Source: Sva-07 sp963728195
GTDB taxonomy: Bacteria; Actinomycetota; Acidimicrobiia; Acidimicrobiales; Ilumatobacteraceae
DNA length: 64,000 nucleotides
Reading direction: 5' to 3'
Assembly (NCBI GenBank): GCA_963728195.1
Contig: CAVSIX010000004.1
Span: 53,628 to 117,627 of the forward strand
The position numbers were made by a program, and so were the translations under genes. The notes beneath the pieces are model-generated. The model was not told the origin of the DNA, did no database searches, and saw nothing but the letters and a program-made list of their open reading frames with translations. Below are positions 34,628 to 42,911 of the stretch, one piece after another (within the stretch, counting starts at the first letter, position 1; every line of letters starts with the position of its first letter).

Positions 34628-35098
34628 TCAGTCGGAGGGGGTGTCGCCGAGGAGGTAGCGGGGGCCGGCGCCGCGGGCGGATGCGACGTCGTCGGGGTTG
34701 TAGAGCGCACACGTGTCGAGGCTGAGGCAGCCGCAACCGATGCAGCCGTCGAGCTTGTCCTTCATCGCCTCGAGCATCGCGATGCGCTCGTCGAGGACCG
34801 GCTGCCACGACGAGGCGAGTATGGCCCAGTCGCGGCGGTTCGGTGTTCGACCGGCGGGCAGCGAGTCGAGTGCGCTGCGGATCTCGTCGAGGCTGAGACC
34901 GACCCGCTGGGCCACCTTGACGAAGCCCACGCGGCGCAGCACGTCGGCGTGGTAGCGGCGATGGCCGCCCTCGTTGCGTTCGCTGGTGATCAGCCCGTTG
35001 GCCTCGTAGAACCGCAACGCCGACGTGGCCACGCCCGCCCGAGTGGCCACCTCGCCGATCGAGAACGTGCGCCGTGATTGCCCCTTGACTTCAACCAT
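34628..35098 (-). CDS. soxR: SoxR-type [2Fe-2S] redox-sensing MerR regulator
   Basis: The protein has 156 aa from ATG 35098. The N-terminal MerR HTH is FSIGEVATRAGVATSALRFYE (begins residue 12), followed by the NEGGHRRY wing and a dimer helix. The sensor loop has C119-x2-C122-x-C124-x5-C130, exactly the SoxR cluster spacing. SoxR proteins activate when the cluster is oxidised by redox-cycling compounds or superoxide. The start codon lies inside the operator at 35088-35107, so it likely represses itself while activating the divergent Rieske-protein gene through the 19-bp-spacer promoter. Confidence 0.92.
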   Translation of the reverse strand: MVEVKGQSRRTFSIGEVATRAGVATSALRFYEANGLITSERNEGGHRRYHADVLRRVGFVKVAQRVGLSLDEIRSALDSLPAGRTPNRRDWAILASSWQPVLDERIAMLEAMKDKLDGCIGCGCLSLDTCALYNPDDVASARGAGPRYLLGDTPSD

Positions 35099-35115
35099 AG
35101 TTGAAGTTCTACCGT
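35085..35115 (+). promoter_or_regulatory. SoxR-dependent promoter and operator
   Basis: -35 TTGACT (35085-35090) and -10 TACCGT (35110-35115) are separated by 19 bp, the over-long spacer typical of MerR/SoxR-activated promoters. Between them lies a perfect inverted repeat ACTTCAAC-CATA-GTTGAAGT (35088-35107). The -10 is 8 nt from the ATG at 35124, so the activated mRNA would be nearly leaderless. The divergent soxR ATG is inside the operator. Confidence 0.88.
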
Positions 35116-35123
35116 GCGCAGAC

Positions 35124-36758
35124 ATGAACGAACAGCCATCCCTCGTCGAGGTGTCCCTCGACGACATTGCCGTCGGCGCCATGAAGATGATCAAGGTCGA
35201 CGGCCACCGGATCTGCCTCGTACGTACCGGCGACGGCCTCCACGCCCTCGACCATGCGTGTCCACACGAGGGCTACGGGCTCACGCAGGGCGACCTCGAC
35301 GGCGACCTGCTCACCTGCGCCTGGCACAACTGGAAGTTCCGGGTGTCCGACGGGACGTGCGTCCAGGGCGAGGAATCGGTCGCGACCCATCGCGTGACCG
35401 TCGCCGACGACGGCGCCGTGCGGGTGACGGTCAACCGTCCCGACCCCGAGCGGCGTCGTCCACAGTTGCTCGCCAGCCTGCGGCGCGGCATCGAACGGAA
35501 CTACACCGGTCAGGTCGCCCGTGACGTCGTGCGGCTGCTCCAGGCCGATGCCAATCCCGGCGAGCTCATCTGGGAGGCGATCGCCCACGGTGCGCCGCGA
35601 GCCGAGTTCGGATGGGGGCACTCGGTCGCGTCGGCGACCGACTGCCTGTCGATGATCGACCTGTACGAGGGTGACCAGCGGGCGCTGCCGATCGTGCAGG
35701 GGATCATGGGCATCGCCGAGACGGAACGGAACCGCCCGGTCAACCCGCTGCCCGATCCGGCGTCGTCAGCGACCGCCACGGCGCAGGCATTCCGGACGGC
35801 GGTGGAAACGGAACGGACCGCGGACGCCCAGGGGTACGTGCTGGCCGCAATCGAGCGCGGCGACGGCGCCGACCAGCTGCGACCCTGGTTCACTGCGGTC
35901 GTCAGCGACCATCATCTCTCCTACGGCCACGGGGCGATCTACACCCAGAAGGCCTTCGAGTTGCTCGACATGATCGGCTGGGAGCGGGCGGCGACGGTGT
36001 TGCCGTACCTGGTGCCGACGCTGGTGTACGGCACGCGCGAGGACAAGCTGCCGTACATGCGCCCGTTCATGAAGGCGCTCACCGCGGTCGATCTCGAAGG
36101 GCTGTCGGCGACGTCGCCGGTCGACGGATGGCACGACGACGGCGCGCTGCTGTGCTCACTGCTGGGCGACGAACGGACCGCTCCGGTCGAGGCGACCGTC
36201 GCAGCGCTGCGCGACGGTGCGTCGGTTGACGACGTGCTCGACGTGGTCGTGCAGGCGGTGAGCGAGCGGATGTTGCGCTACGACGTCGCCGGCGAGTTCG
36301 ACTTCGCCGACGACTTCGGCTGGCTCGACATCACCCACGGTCTCACCTATGCCAATGCGGTGCGGTGGCACCATCACTCAGCGGTCGAGCGCAGTGACGG
36401 CTTCTCGCCGGGTCTCCTGCGGCTGGTGCTGTTCACGACGTTCCTCGCGCAGTGGACGGGCCGTCACGAGTGGCACACGAAGGTCGCCGAGCGCGACGAG
36501 ATCGAACCGCTCGCCCCGACCGTGGGGGCGTATGGCGATGCGCTGCAACGCCAATCACTTCTCGACGGCACGTCGGCATTCATCGTGCACGCCCACGCCG
36601 TCAAGACGTCGCGTGCAGCGGCGGTCGAAGCCGCTCGGTCGGGATCGACACTGCCGCTCGATGCGGCCGCTCGCTTCCTCACCGCTCCGAAGCTGGAGCG
36701 CTTCGTCGCCGCGACGGTCGCCCGGTCGATCGACTTCCTCAACGGCCGGACCCCGTGA
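35124..36758 (+). CDS. Rieske-domain protein with large helical C-terminal domain, SoxR-controlled
   Basis: The protein has 544 aa from ATG 35124. Residues about 8-105 form a Rieske [2Fe-2S] domain of the ferredoxin type, with ligands C46-x-H48 and C65-x2-H68. The remaining 430 residues are predicted mostly helical, with several buried His residues (HGAIYTQKAFELL, RWHHHSAVERS, HEWHTKVAERDE). I do not recognise this C-terminal family; the His-rich pattern could hold a metal or haem, but that is inference. The promoter is a SoxR-type site, so induction by redox stress is likely. Confidence 0.8.
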   Translation: MNEQPSLVEVSLDDIAVGAMKMIKVDGHRICLVRTGDGLHALDHACPHEGYGLTQGDLDGDLLTCAWHNWKFRVSDGTCVQGEESVATHRVTVADDGAVRVTVNRPDPERRRPQLLASLRRGIERNYTGQVARDVVRLLQADANPGELIWEAIAHGAPRAEFGWGHSVASATDCLSMIDLYEGDQRALPIVQGIMGIAETERNRPVNPLPDPASSATATAQAFRTAVETERTADAQGYVLAAIERGDGADQLRPWFTAVVSDHHLSYGHGAIYTQKAFELLDMIGWERAATVLPYLVPTLVYGTREDKLPYMRPFMKALTAVDLEGLSATSPVDGWHDDGALLCSLLGDERTAPVEATVAALRDGASVDDVLDVVVQAVSERMLRYDVAGEFDFADDFGWLDITHGLTYANAVRWHHHSAVERSDGFSPGLLRLVLFTTFLAQWTGRHEWHTKVAERDEIEPLAPTVGAYGDALQRQSLLDGTSAFIVHAHAVKTSRAAAVEAARSGSTLPLDAAARFLTAPKLERFVAATVARSIDFLNGRTP

Positions 36759-36777
36759 CGACGGAGAGCTCACCTTC

Positions 36778-36827
36778 GTTCGTGTGCAGATTCTGGTGGG
36801 GAGGGCCACCGAAATCCGGACGCGAAC
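36778..36827. repeat. 50-nt dispersed palindrome, copy B
   Basis: Same 21-8-21 design as copy A (GTTCGTGTGCAGATTCTGGTG to the CGCGAAC end), with a few more arm mismatches. It is located 19 nt after the Rieske-protein stop, between convergent genes. Confidence 0.8.
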
Positions 36828-36840
36828 AGAGAGCTCGTCC

Positions 36841-36890
36841 GCCTGCGTGCAGGATCCGGTGATGGGGTCCACCCGAATCCGTACGCAAAC
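36841..36890. repeat. 50-nt dispersed palindrome, copy C
   Basis: Adjacent to copy B (period 63 nt) and 12 nt from the PadR stop. It has the same length and arm pattern; the outer right end is TACGCAAAC. B and C together fill the gap between the convergent Rieske and PadR genes. Confidence 0.8.
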
Positions 36891-36902
36891 GCGATGTGAT
36901 CG

Positions 36903-37457
36903 TCAGGTGGTGCTGTCGGCCGGGTTGTCGGTGTCGTCGGGGGCCGTGGCGGGGCGGGCGAGGATCTCGTAGAGCTTGCGCTTGGTGTCCTCGAGGACGT
37001 CGGTGGCTGCTGCTCGCTGTTCGGGCGAGCCGAAGCGCCCGATCTGTCGCGCTTGGCCGCTGAGCTCGGACATCAGTCGCCGGAGCTCTCCGCGGCCGCC
37101 GGTGCCCGACTGGTTCCACGGCTCGGGGGCGTCGTCGTCCTGGGCGTCGCGGAGTTCGGCGAGCATCTGGTGGCCACGATCGGTCAGGGTGAACTGCCGC
37201 TTGCCGTCAACCTCGCTCGACGTGAGGACGCCCCGGCCTTCGAGGCGATCGAGGGTCGGATAGATCGACCCGGCGCTCGGACGCCACCGGCCGTCGCTTC
37301 GGGTCTCGAGCTCGGTGATGATCTCGTAGCCGTGCATCGGCCGCTCGTCGAGCAGCGCGAAGATCGCGAAGGGAATCGCGCCGCGGCGCGCCCGATGGCG
37401 GCTGCCGCCGCGGCTTGCGTTCGGCGTCGTGATGGTCTGAGTGGTCGTGCATGGCAC
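36903..37457 (-). CDS. PadR-family transcriptional regulator
   Basis: The frame runs 184 aa from GTG 37457. The winged helix is RRGAIPFAIFALLDERPMHGYEIITE, then SIYPTLDRLEGRGVL, followed by a basic/helical dimerisation tail; this is PadR by motif. Start choice is awkward. An ideal ribosome site (GAAGGAG) is spaced correctly for ATG 37452, but that ATG opens a different frame with a His/Asp-rich N-terminus, while GTG 37457 abuts the site. Either the start is suboptimal or a one-base indel lies in the first 90 nt. Divergent from the acyl-CoA dehydrogenase, with nested palindromes between. Confidence 0.82.
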   Translation of the reverse strand: MPCTTTQTITTPNASRGGSRHRARRGAIPFAIFALLDERPMHGYEIITELETRSDGRWRPSAGSIYPTLDRLEGRGVLTSSEVDGKRQFTLTDRGHQMLAELRDAQDDDAPEPWNQSGTGGRGELRRLMSELSGQARQIGRFGSPEQRAAATDVLEDTKRKLYEILARPATAPDDTDNPADSTT

Positions 37458-37487
37458 TCCTTCGGTGTCCGGATCGTTACGTAACCG

Positions 37488-37519
37488 CTAACGACATATC
37501 GTTAGTATATCGATATGTC
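37488..37519. promoter_or_regulatory. Nested palindromes, probable PadR operator
   Basis: Two inverted repeats overlap: CTAACGA-CATA-TCGTTAG (37488-37505) and GACATATCG/CGATATGTC arms with a 9-nt centre (37493-37519). A perfect ATATCGATAT core sits at 37507-37516. This AT-rich island in a high-GC context lies between the divergent padR and acyl-CoA dehydrogenase genes. Confidence 0.7.
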
Positions 37520-37592
37520 GGGAAGCTGCAACCACTCACCGGCGACCGCGTTCGGTGCGGAATCGCGCGGCGGAATCGGCGATGCTGTGCCC

Positions 37593-38918
37593 ATGACCGA
37601 CACGACCGAACGGCCCGCCTCGACCAGTACCGATGTCGTCGAGGAAGTGCGTGCCTGGCTCGAGGAGAACTGGGACCCCGACCTGACCGTCGCCGAGTGG
37701 TGGCAGCGTCTCGGCCTCGCCGGCTGGTCGGCCCCGACGCTTCCCGAGAATGCCTACGGCCGCGGGCTGTCGCGCGGTGACGCCGTGCTCGTTGCGAACA
37801 CGATCTCCGAATTCGGCGCACTCGGCGCCCCCGGCGGGCTCGGGCTGCTGCTCGCCGCCCCGACGATCGCCACGCACGGCACTGCGGAGCAGATCGAGCG
37901 CTACGTGCGCGACATCGTCACCGGTCAGCGGGCCTGGTGCCAGCTCTTCAGCGAGCCGGGCGCCGGGTCGGACCTCGCCGGCTTGCAGGCCAAGGCGATG
38001 CTCGACGGCGACGAGTACATCGTCAACGGCCAGAAGGTGTGGACGTCGGGCGGTCACTACGCAGACCTCGGCATGCTGATCGCGCGCACGAACTCCGACG
38101 TGCCCAAGCACCAGGGCATCACCTACTTCGCCATCGACATGCACCAGGAGGGCGTCGACGTCCGCCCGCTGCGCGAGCTGACCGGTCGGGCACTGTTCAA
38201 CGAGGTCTTCATGTCCGATGCCCGCGTGCCCGCGGACGCCATGATCGGTGGACTCAACAACGGGTGGGCCGTTGCCAACACGACGCTCGCCCACGAGCGC
38301 GCCGGCCTCGGATCGGGCGGCGGCAGCAGCTCGGCGAGCGCGGCGATCCCCGGCACGGTCGGCGGGCAGCTCGACACCCGTGCCGGCGACTACGTGCGCG
38401 ACCCGGGCAAGCCGTCCACCGCCGGCGGCGGTGCGAACTTCCGTGACACGTCCAAGATGATGATCAATCTCGCGCAGGGCGCCGGCGTGGCGAACGATCC
38501 CACGATCCGCCAGGACCTCGTGCGGCTCTACACGATGAGCCAGCTCGGCCGGATCAACAACCTGCGGGTCAAGGCCGCCAAGGCCAAGGGCGAGGAGATT
38601 GCCGGGATGGGCAACATCGCCAAGCTGTCGATGAGCGACATGGTGCGCCTGCAGCGCGACCTCGGCCTGCGCATCGTCGGCCCGCAGGGCATGTTGCACG
38701 CGTACGACTCCGAGCACCGCAAGGCGCTCGACGCTGCAACCGGCAACCCGTTCCTCGGGTTCGTGACCGAGATGGCACTGTTCGCCCAGGCGCCGCCGAT
38801 CTACGGCGGCACCGACCAGGTGCAGAAGAACATCATCGGCGAGCGCGTCCTCGGCCTTCCGAAGGAACCGAACCAGGACAAGGTCGTCCCCTTCAGCGAA
38901 CTCCCCAAGAACGCCTGA
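37593..38918 (+). CDS. Acyl-CoA dehydrogenase family protein
   Basis: The protein has 441 aa from ATG 37593. Flavin-binding motifs are in order: AWCQLFSEPGAGSDLAGLQ near residue 115 and GQKVWTSGGHYADLGMLIARTN near 145. The C-terminal domain has the FAD/dimer region ending IYGGTDQVQKNIIGERVLGLP. A Gly/Ser-rich insert (about residues 230-285) is longer than usual. It oxidises an acyl-CoA thioester by analogy; whether it acts in fatty-acid, steroid or another pathway is unknown. The nested PadR-type operator upstream suggests repression by the divergent PadR protein. Confidence 0.88.
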   Translation: MTDTTERPASTSTDVVEEVRAWLEENWDPDLTVAEWWQRLGLAGWSAPTLPENAYGRGLSRGDAVLVANTISEFGALGAPGGLGLLLAAPTIATHGTAEQIERYVRDIVTGQRAWCQLFSEPGAGSDLAGLQAKAMLDGDEYIVNGQKVWTSGGHYADLGMLIARTNSDVPKHQGITYFAIDMHQEGVDVRPLRELTGRALFNEVFMSDARVPADAMIGGLNNGWAVANTTLAHERAGLGSGGGSSSASAAIPGTVGGQLDTRAGDYVRDPGKPSTAGGGANFRDTSKMMINLAQGAGVANDPTIRQDLVRLYTMSQLGRINNLRVKAAKAKGEEIAGMGNIAKLSMSDMVRLQRDLGLRIVGPQGMLHAYDSEHRKALDAATGNPFLGFVTEMALFAQAPPIYGGTDQVQKNIIGERVLGLPKEPNQDKVVPFSELPKNA

Positions 38919-38953
38919 GTGTCACGCCGGGGGTCGGACGCCTGGCCTACCGG

Positions 38954-39376
38954 TCAACGGCCGAGCATGCCGTAGGCGTGGGTGGGATGGAGTTCGAGCA
39001 GCAGGCGGCGGTCGTCGACCATCGCCTGGCGGTACTCCGCCCAGTTGTCGTGCTCGCCGGCGACGGTGCGGTAGTACTCGACCAGGGCGTCGGCCGTGGC
39101 GTCGTCGGCTGATTCGGCGACGGGCAGCATCGTGACGTCGGCCTCGATCACGGCGTAGGCCCAGAAGTCGTCACGGTTCACGTGGAGCGATACCCGAGGA
39201 TCGCGCCGCAGGTTCGCTGTCTTCGCGCGGCCGTCGGTGACCGAGATGCGGATCACGTCGTCGTCGCCGACCGAATACGCAATGTTCGACGATTGCGGAC
39301 GTCCGTCGGACTTGAGCGCGATCAGGATGCCGTTGCGCTTGCCGCGGATGAAGTCGAGAGCGTCGGGGAGTTCCAT
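38954..39376 (-). CDS. PPOX-class F420-dependent oxidoreductase
   Basis: The protein has 140 aa. The split-barrel flavin/F420 fold is shown by LDFIRGKRNGILIALKSDGRPQSSN at the N-terminus and DGRAKTANLRRDPRVSLHV in the middle, the TIGR03618-like pattern. The ATG at 39376 was chosen because TACACA lies 6 nt before it (plus strand 39383-39388), again a leaderless layout. The small size and lack of extra domains fit F420- or FMN-dependent reductases; the substrate is unknown. It is divergent from the SGNH hydrolase gene. Confidence 0.83.
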   Translation of the reverse strand: MELPDALDFIRGKRNGILIALKSDGRPQSSNIAYSVGDDDVIRISVTDGRAKTANLRRDPRVSLHVNRDDFWAYAVIEADVTMLPVAESADDATADALVEYYRTVAGEHDNWAEYRQAMVDDRRLLLELHPTHAYGMLGR

Positions 39377-39506
39377 GGTCGATGTGTACCAGGCCCGACG
39401 GCCGCGGTCGAGCGCATCGCACCCGTTCGTCGACACCGATCAATTGTCACTTGCCTGTTCCGTCGACGTCGACGACACTGCCGAGACACGGCAAGAGGGG
39501 GCGTCG

Positions 39507-40859
39507 ATGAGAGACACACGGGTTCGAACGGTCGCAGCAGCGGTACTGGCGGTTGCGGTGGTCGTCACGACCGCCTCGATGCCGGTGTCGGCTGCCAAGG
39601 GTGGCGGCGGAGGAGGCGGTGGCGGCAAGCCGACGACCACGACGACGACGACCCCGACCACGACCGCCCCCACCACCACCACGACGACGACCACGAGCAC
39701 GACGACGACAACCACGAGCACGACGACGACGTCATCCACGTCATCCACGACCGAGGCACCTCCTGCGGGCGAGCGGTGGATCGTGACGATGGGCGACAGT
39801 GCGATCTCAGGTGAGGCGGGACGATGGGCGGGCAACACGAACGACTCCTCGAGTCGTGTCGACACCGGGGCCAACGCCTACTTCGACAATGCGTCGGACA
39901 CGGCGGAGACCACACCGGGATGTCATCGCTCGAAGTCCGCCGAGGCCCACATCGGAGGCGACGTCTTCTCGCTGAACCTCGCCTGCTCCGGTGCTCGGAC
40001 CTACACGCAGACCGGCGCGAACTTCAAGCCGGGTTTCGACCGGTACGACGGCACCGATGGCAAGAGCCAGGTCGTGCAACTGCAGGAGTTTGCAACCGAT
40101 CATGACGTGGATGCGATCACGATCCTGATCGGAGCGAACAACTACGGCTTCGCAGCGATCGTCGAGCAGTGCGTCACCAACTTCCTGCTCTCGTTCAGCT
40201 GGTGGAAGAACTACTGCTCCGACGACTCATCGGTGGCGAGCAGGTTCACCGCTTCGGCGATCGATGCCCGTACCACCGAGGTCGCCGGAGCGATCGGCAA
40301 CGTAGTGCAAGCAATGACCGCCGCAGGCTACGAAGACAACGAGTACACGCTCATCATCCAGACGTACTGGTCGCCGCTCCCGCGCGGGGCCGACATCCGA
40401 TATTCCGAATCCGGCTACACCCGCCAGACCACCGGCGGATGTGGTTTCTGGAATCGCGATGCGGACTGGGCGAACGACACGGCGGTCGCGGCAATGAACA
40501 AGTCGCTCGTCGACGGCGTGCAACGCGCGGGCGTGACGAACTACGTCGTGCTCGACATGGTGCAGGCGCTGAACGGTCACCGGCTGTGTGAACGGAGCGT
40601 CGGCCTGCTCGAGGAGGCCAACGTTGCCACCTGGCAATCGGCAGGTGCCGCTGACAAGACCGAGTGGGTCAATCCCGTGCGAACGAGCGACAGCAGCACC
40701 TACCAGCTGCAGGAGAGCCTGCACTCGAGCTACTGGGGTCAGCTCGCCATGCGCAACTGTCTGCGCCAGGCCTTCAACAATGGAGCCGTCAGGGGCGGTC
40801 GCTGCACCAGCACCACAGGCGTCAATGCTGCCGGTGAGCCGAACATGCAGCTCGGCTGA
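39507..40859 (+). CDS. Secreted SGNH/GDSL-type hydrolase
   Basis: The protein has 450 aa from ATG 39507, with AGAGGGGG upstream as ribosome site. The signal peptide ends at ASA/AK. A Gly run and a pure Thr/Ser/Pro linker (about residues 32-88) follow, then the hydrolase domain. Block I is VTMGDSAISGEAGRW (catalytic Ser), block II LACSGART, block III ILIGANNYGF, and the C-terminal His is in LHSSYWGQ. This is an esterase/lipase-like fold released to the exterior or wall. The Thr linker is likely a glycosylation site. Convergent with the MFS gene, whose stop touches this one. Confidence 0.85.
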   Translation: MRDTRVRTVAAAVLAVAVVVTTASMPVSAAKGGGGGGGGGKPTTTTTTTPTTTAPTTTTTTTTSTTTTTTSTTTTSSTSSTTEAPPAGERWIVTMGDSAISGEAGRWAGNTNDSSSRVDTGANAYFDNASDTAETTPGCHRSKSAEAHIGGDVFSLNLACSGARTYTQTGANFKPGFDRYDGTDGKSQVVQLQEFATDHDVDAITILIGANNYGFAAIVEQCVTNFLLSFSWWKNYCSDDSSVASRFTASAIDARTTEVAGAIGNVVQAMTAAGYEDNEYTLIIQTYWSPLPRGADIRYSESGYTRQTTGGCGFWNRDADWANDTAVAAMNKSLVDGVQRAGVTNYVVLDMVQALNGHRLCERSVGLLEEANVATWQSAGAADKTEWVNPVRTSDSSTYQLQESLHSSYWGQLAMRNCLRQAFNNGAVRGGRCTSTTGVNAAGEPNMQLG

Positions 40860-42239
40860 TCACGTTTCGACGCACTCGTCGAGCACCGCGGCTCGGGCCT
40901 CGGCAAATCTGGCCGTCGTGAGACGTGGGCCGGCGTAGGCGAACAGCGCGATCGTCAACGCTCCGGCGATCAGCCACGGCAGGCGTTGGGCGACCTCGCG
41001 TGAGACGACCTGTTCGCCGAGCACGACGATCAACCCGCCGAGCGCAGCGCCGACGGGCATCATCCCCCACCCGAAGAACCGGTAGACGCTGTTGACCCGC
41101 CCGAGGAGGTGGTCGGGGATCACCGTCTGTCGGAAGCTGACGGTGATCACGTTCCACAGCACTGCGGTGAACATGAAGGCGCCCAGCAGCAGCCACACCG
41201 CCGGCCACCAGCTCATCAGCCCGATGACGATCGTGACCGTGCCACCTCCGAGCAACGTGAGGGCGAGCGACGGTCCGGCGCCGATCCGCTTGGCGATCGC
41301 CGACGCAGTCCAACCGCCGACGATGCCGCCCACGGCGCCGCTCGTGCCGAGGATCGCAAACTCGGTCGGCGACGTGTCGAGGACCTCTTGGCCGAAGAGC
41401 ACGAACGTGGCGGTCGACATCATCCCGAGCATGTTGAGCAGTCCGAGCACGATCGCCAACGTGCGCAGCAGGTCGTGACCCCACAGCCAGCGGAACCCTT
41501 CGACGAGTTCGACCTTCCACGGTCGACGCTCGGCGACGGCGGCCGCAGCGTTCGAGCGGTCGCTACGCCCGGTGCTGCGGATGCCGGCGATCAGGAGCGC
41601 CGACACGATGAAGGTGGCGGCGTCCACGAAGAACGGCAGTGCGAACGACACGGCGATCAGCAGTGCGGCGAGTGGCGGCCCGGCGAAGGTGTTGGCGACC
41701 TGTTCGATGCTCCACAACCGGCCGTTCGCCTTCTCGAGGTTGTCGGGGTGCACGATCGAGGGCATGAACGTCTGTGCCGAGTTGTCGTACAGCACCTCGC
41801 CGATGCCGAGCAGGAGCGTCGCGGCGACGACGAGCGCGTAGAGCAGTGCGTCGGTGCTCACGGCGGTCGCGGCGTCGGCGACCGCATCGGGCCCGGGCAG
41901 GACGCCCTGTCGGGCGAGCACGACGAACGCGACGAACACCGTGATGACGCCCCGCGCGGCGTTGGACCAGACCATCAGCGTTCGGCGGTCGTGGCGGTCG
42001 GTGATCACGCCGGCCGGCAGGGAGAACAGCAGCCAGGGCAGTCGTTGTGCGACGGCGACGAGTGCGATCAGCAGTGGGCTGCGCGTGATCGCTGACGCCA
42101 ACCACGGGTAGGCGACGACGCCGATGCCGTCGCCGATGTTGGAGATGGCGCTCGCCGAGAAGAGTTTGAAATAGTCGGCGCCGAGCCGTCCCTGAGCGGG
42201 TCCCGTCGGTCGTCCGGTGGCCGTGGTCGATTCGGTCAC
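40860..42239 (-). CDS. Major facilitator superfamily transporter, second gene of an ArsR operon
   Basis: The protein has 459 aa from GTG 42239, overlapping the arsR-type stop by 4 nt. It has twelve hydrophobic helices with the MFS loop GVITDRHDRRTLMVWSN after helix 2 and the repeated half GWTASAIAKRIG. It looks like an MFS exporter of the enterobactin/macrolide (DHA3) group. Being coupled to an ArsR-like repressor, it is presumably induced by the compound it exports. Confidence 0.86.
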   Translation of the reverse strand: MTESTTATGRPTGPAQGRLGADYFKLFSASAISNIGDGIGVVAYPWLASAITRSPLLIALVAVAQRLPWLLFSLPAGVITDRHDRRTLMVWSNAARGVITVFVAFVVLARQGVLPGPDAVADAATAVSTDALLYALVVAATLLLGIGEVLYDNSAQTFMPSIVHPDNLEKANGRLWSIEQVANTFAGPPLAALLIAVSFALPFFVDAATFIVSALLIAGIRSTGRSDRSNAAAAVAERRPWKVELVEGFRWLWGHDLLRTLAIVLGLLNMLGMMSTATFVLFGQEVLDTSPTEFAILGTSGAVGGIVGGWTASAIAKRIGAGPSLALTLLGGGTVTIVIGLMSWWPAVWLLLGAFMFTAVLWNVITVSFRQTVIPDHLLGRVNSVYRFFGWGMMPVGAALGGLIVVLGEQVVSREVAQRLPWLIAGALTIALFAYAGPRLTTARFAEARAAVLDECVET

Positions 42240-42778
42240 GACGGCTCGGGCAGGCTGGGATGATCGGTGCGGTAGACGGCGGCGACGAAGCCGAACACGG
42301 TGTTTCCCGACCGTGGGAGCATGGTGAACTCGTCGGCGAGTCGTGCGACGCGGTCGAAGAACTCGTCGGCGTGCTCGGGTGCGATGCGAACGTGACGCAG
42401 TGTCGAGCGCATGTCGTCGGGCACGGTCACGACGGCCTCCGCCTGTGCGTCGGCGAGGAAGTTCTGACGCGTGGCTCCGTCGGGTGTCACACTCTGCGCG
42501 ATCACGATGGTGCGGCCCGTGCGGCCGTAGAAGCGCTCTTCGATGGCGCGGACCCGGCGCGTGCGCACCACCTGCAACAGCCCGGCGGCGACCAGGACGT
42601 CGACGTGGTACGCCACCGACGACTTCGGACGGTCGAGCGCAGCGGCAAGCTCGGTCACCGTGGCCGCGCGCTCGAGGACCAGATCGAGGATCAGCCCACG
42701 GACCGGCTCCGCGATGGCCTTGAGCTGTTGTGGCGTGTCAGCAGTGACGCTCGGTTCGAGGGCGTAGTCGGGAACCAC
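42236..42778 (-). CDS. ArsR-type (HTH_20) repressor
   Basis: The protein has 180 aa from GTG 42778. The winged helix is AIAEPVRGLILDLVLERAATVTELAAALDRPKSSVAYHVDVL. The C-terminal 100 residues could bind a ligand; no metal-binding Cys pair is seen, so a metal sensor is unlikely. TAGACT at plus 42785-42790 (minus strand) is 6 nt from the start, giving a leaderless mRNA, and an inverted repeat lies just upstream. It is the first gene of a two-gene operon with the MFS exporter. Confidence 0.83.
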   Translation of the reverse strand: MVPDYALEPSVTADTPQQLKAIAEPVRGLILDLVLERAATVTELAAALDRPKSSVAYHVDVLVAAGLLQVVRTRRVRAIEERFYGRTGRTIVIAQSVTPDGATRQNFLADAQAEAVVTVPDDMRSTLRHVRIAPEHADEFFDRVARLADEFTMLPRSGNTVFGFVAAVYRTDHPSLPEPS

Positions 42779-42797
42779 TGCGCCAGTCTATCCGGGA

Positions 42798-42818
42798 AGT
42801 TCCGTACATTCCGGAACT
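42798..42818. promoter_or_regulatory. Inverted repeat, probable ArsR-family operator
   Basis: AGTTCCG (42798-42804) and CGGAACT (42812-42818) are perfect arms with a 7-nt centre. It lies directly upstream of the -10 box of the ArsR-MFS operon, so binding would block that promoter. Confidence 0.7.
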
Positions 42819-42848
42819 CCCGATCATTCCTTGTTCACAGGAACCGTC

Positions 42849-42898
42849 GTCTGCGATGCAATTCCGGTGAGGGGGCCCACCGGAACCGCAACGCAAAC
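42849..42898. repeat. 50-nt dispersed palindrome, copy D
   Basis: Left arm 42849-42869, right arm 42878-42898, with an 8-nt spacer; the inner part is ATTCCGGTG/CACCGGAA. It lies 13 nt from the Hsp20 stop on the downstream side of that gene. Confidence 0.82.
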
Positions 42899-42911
42899 GG
42901 AAGAATCGGGG

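Noticed and set aside
29242..34710. A 5.5-kb open frame on the minus strand (over 1,800 codons)
   Set aside because: It is antisense to the sigma operon, fur and the dehydrogenase, all with clear motifs; high-GC codon use leaves the opposite frame free of stops.
39616..39760. Mobile or satellite repeat in the SGNH hydrolase gene
   Set aside because: The ACC/ACG-rich run is in frame and encodes a Thr-rich secretion linker, common in actinobacterial exported proteins.
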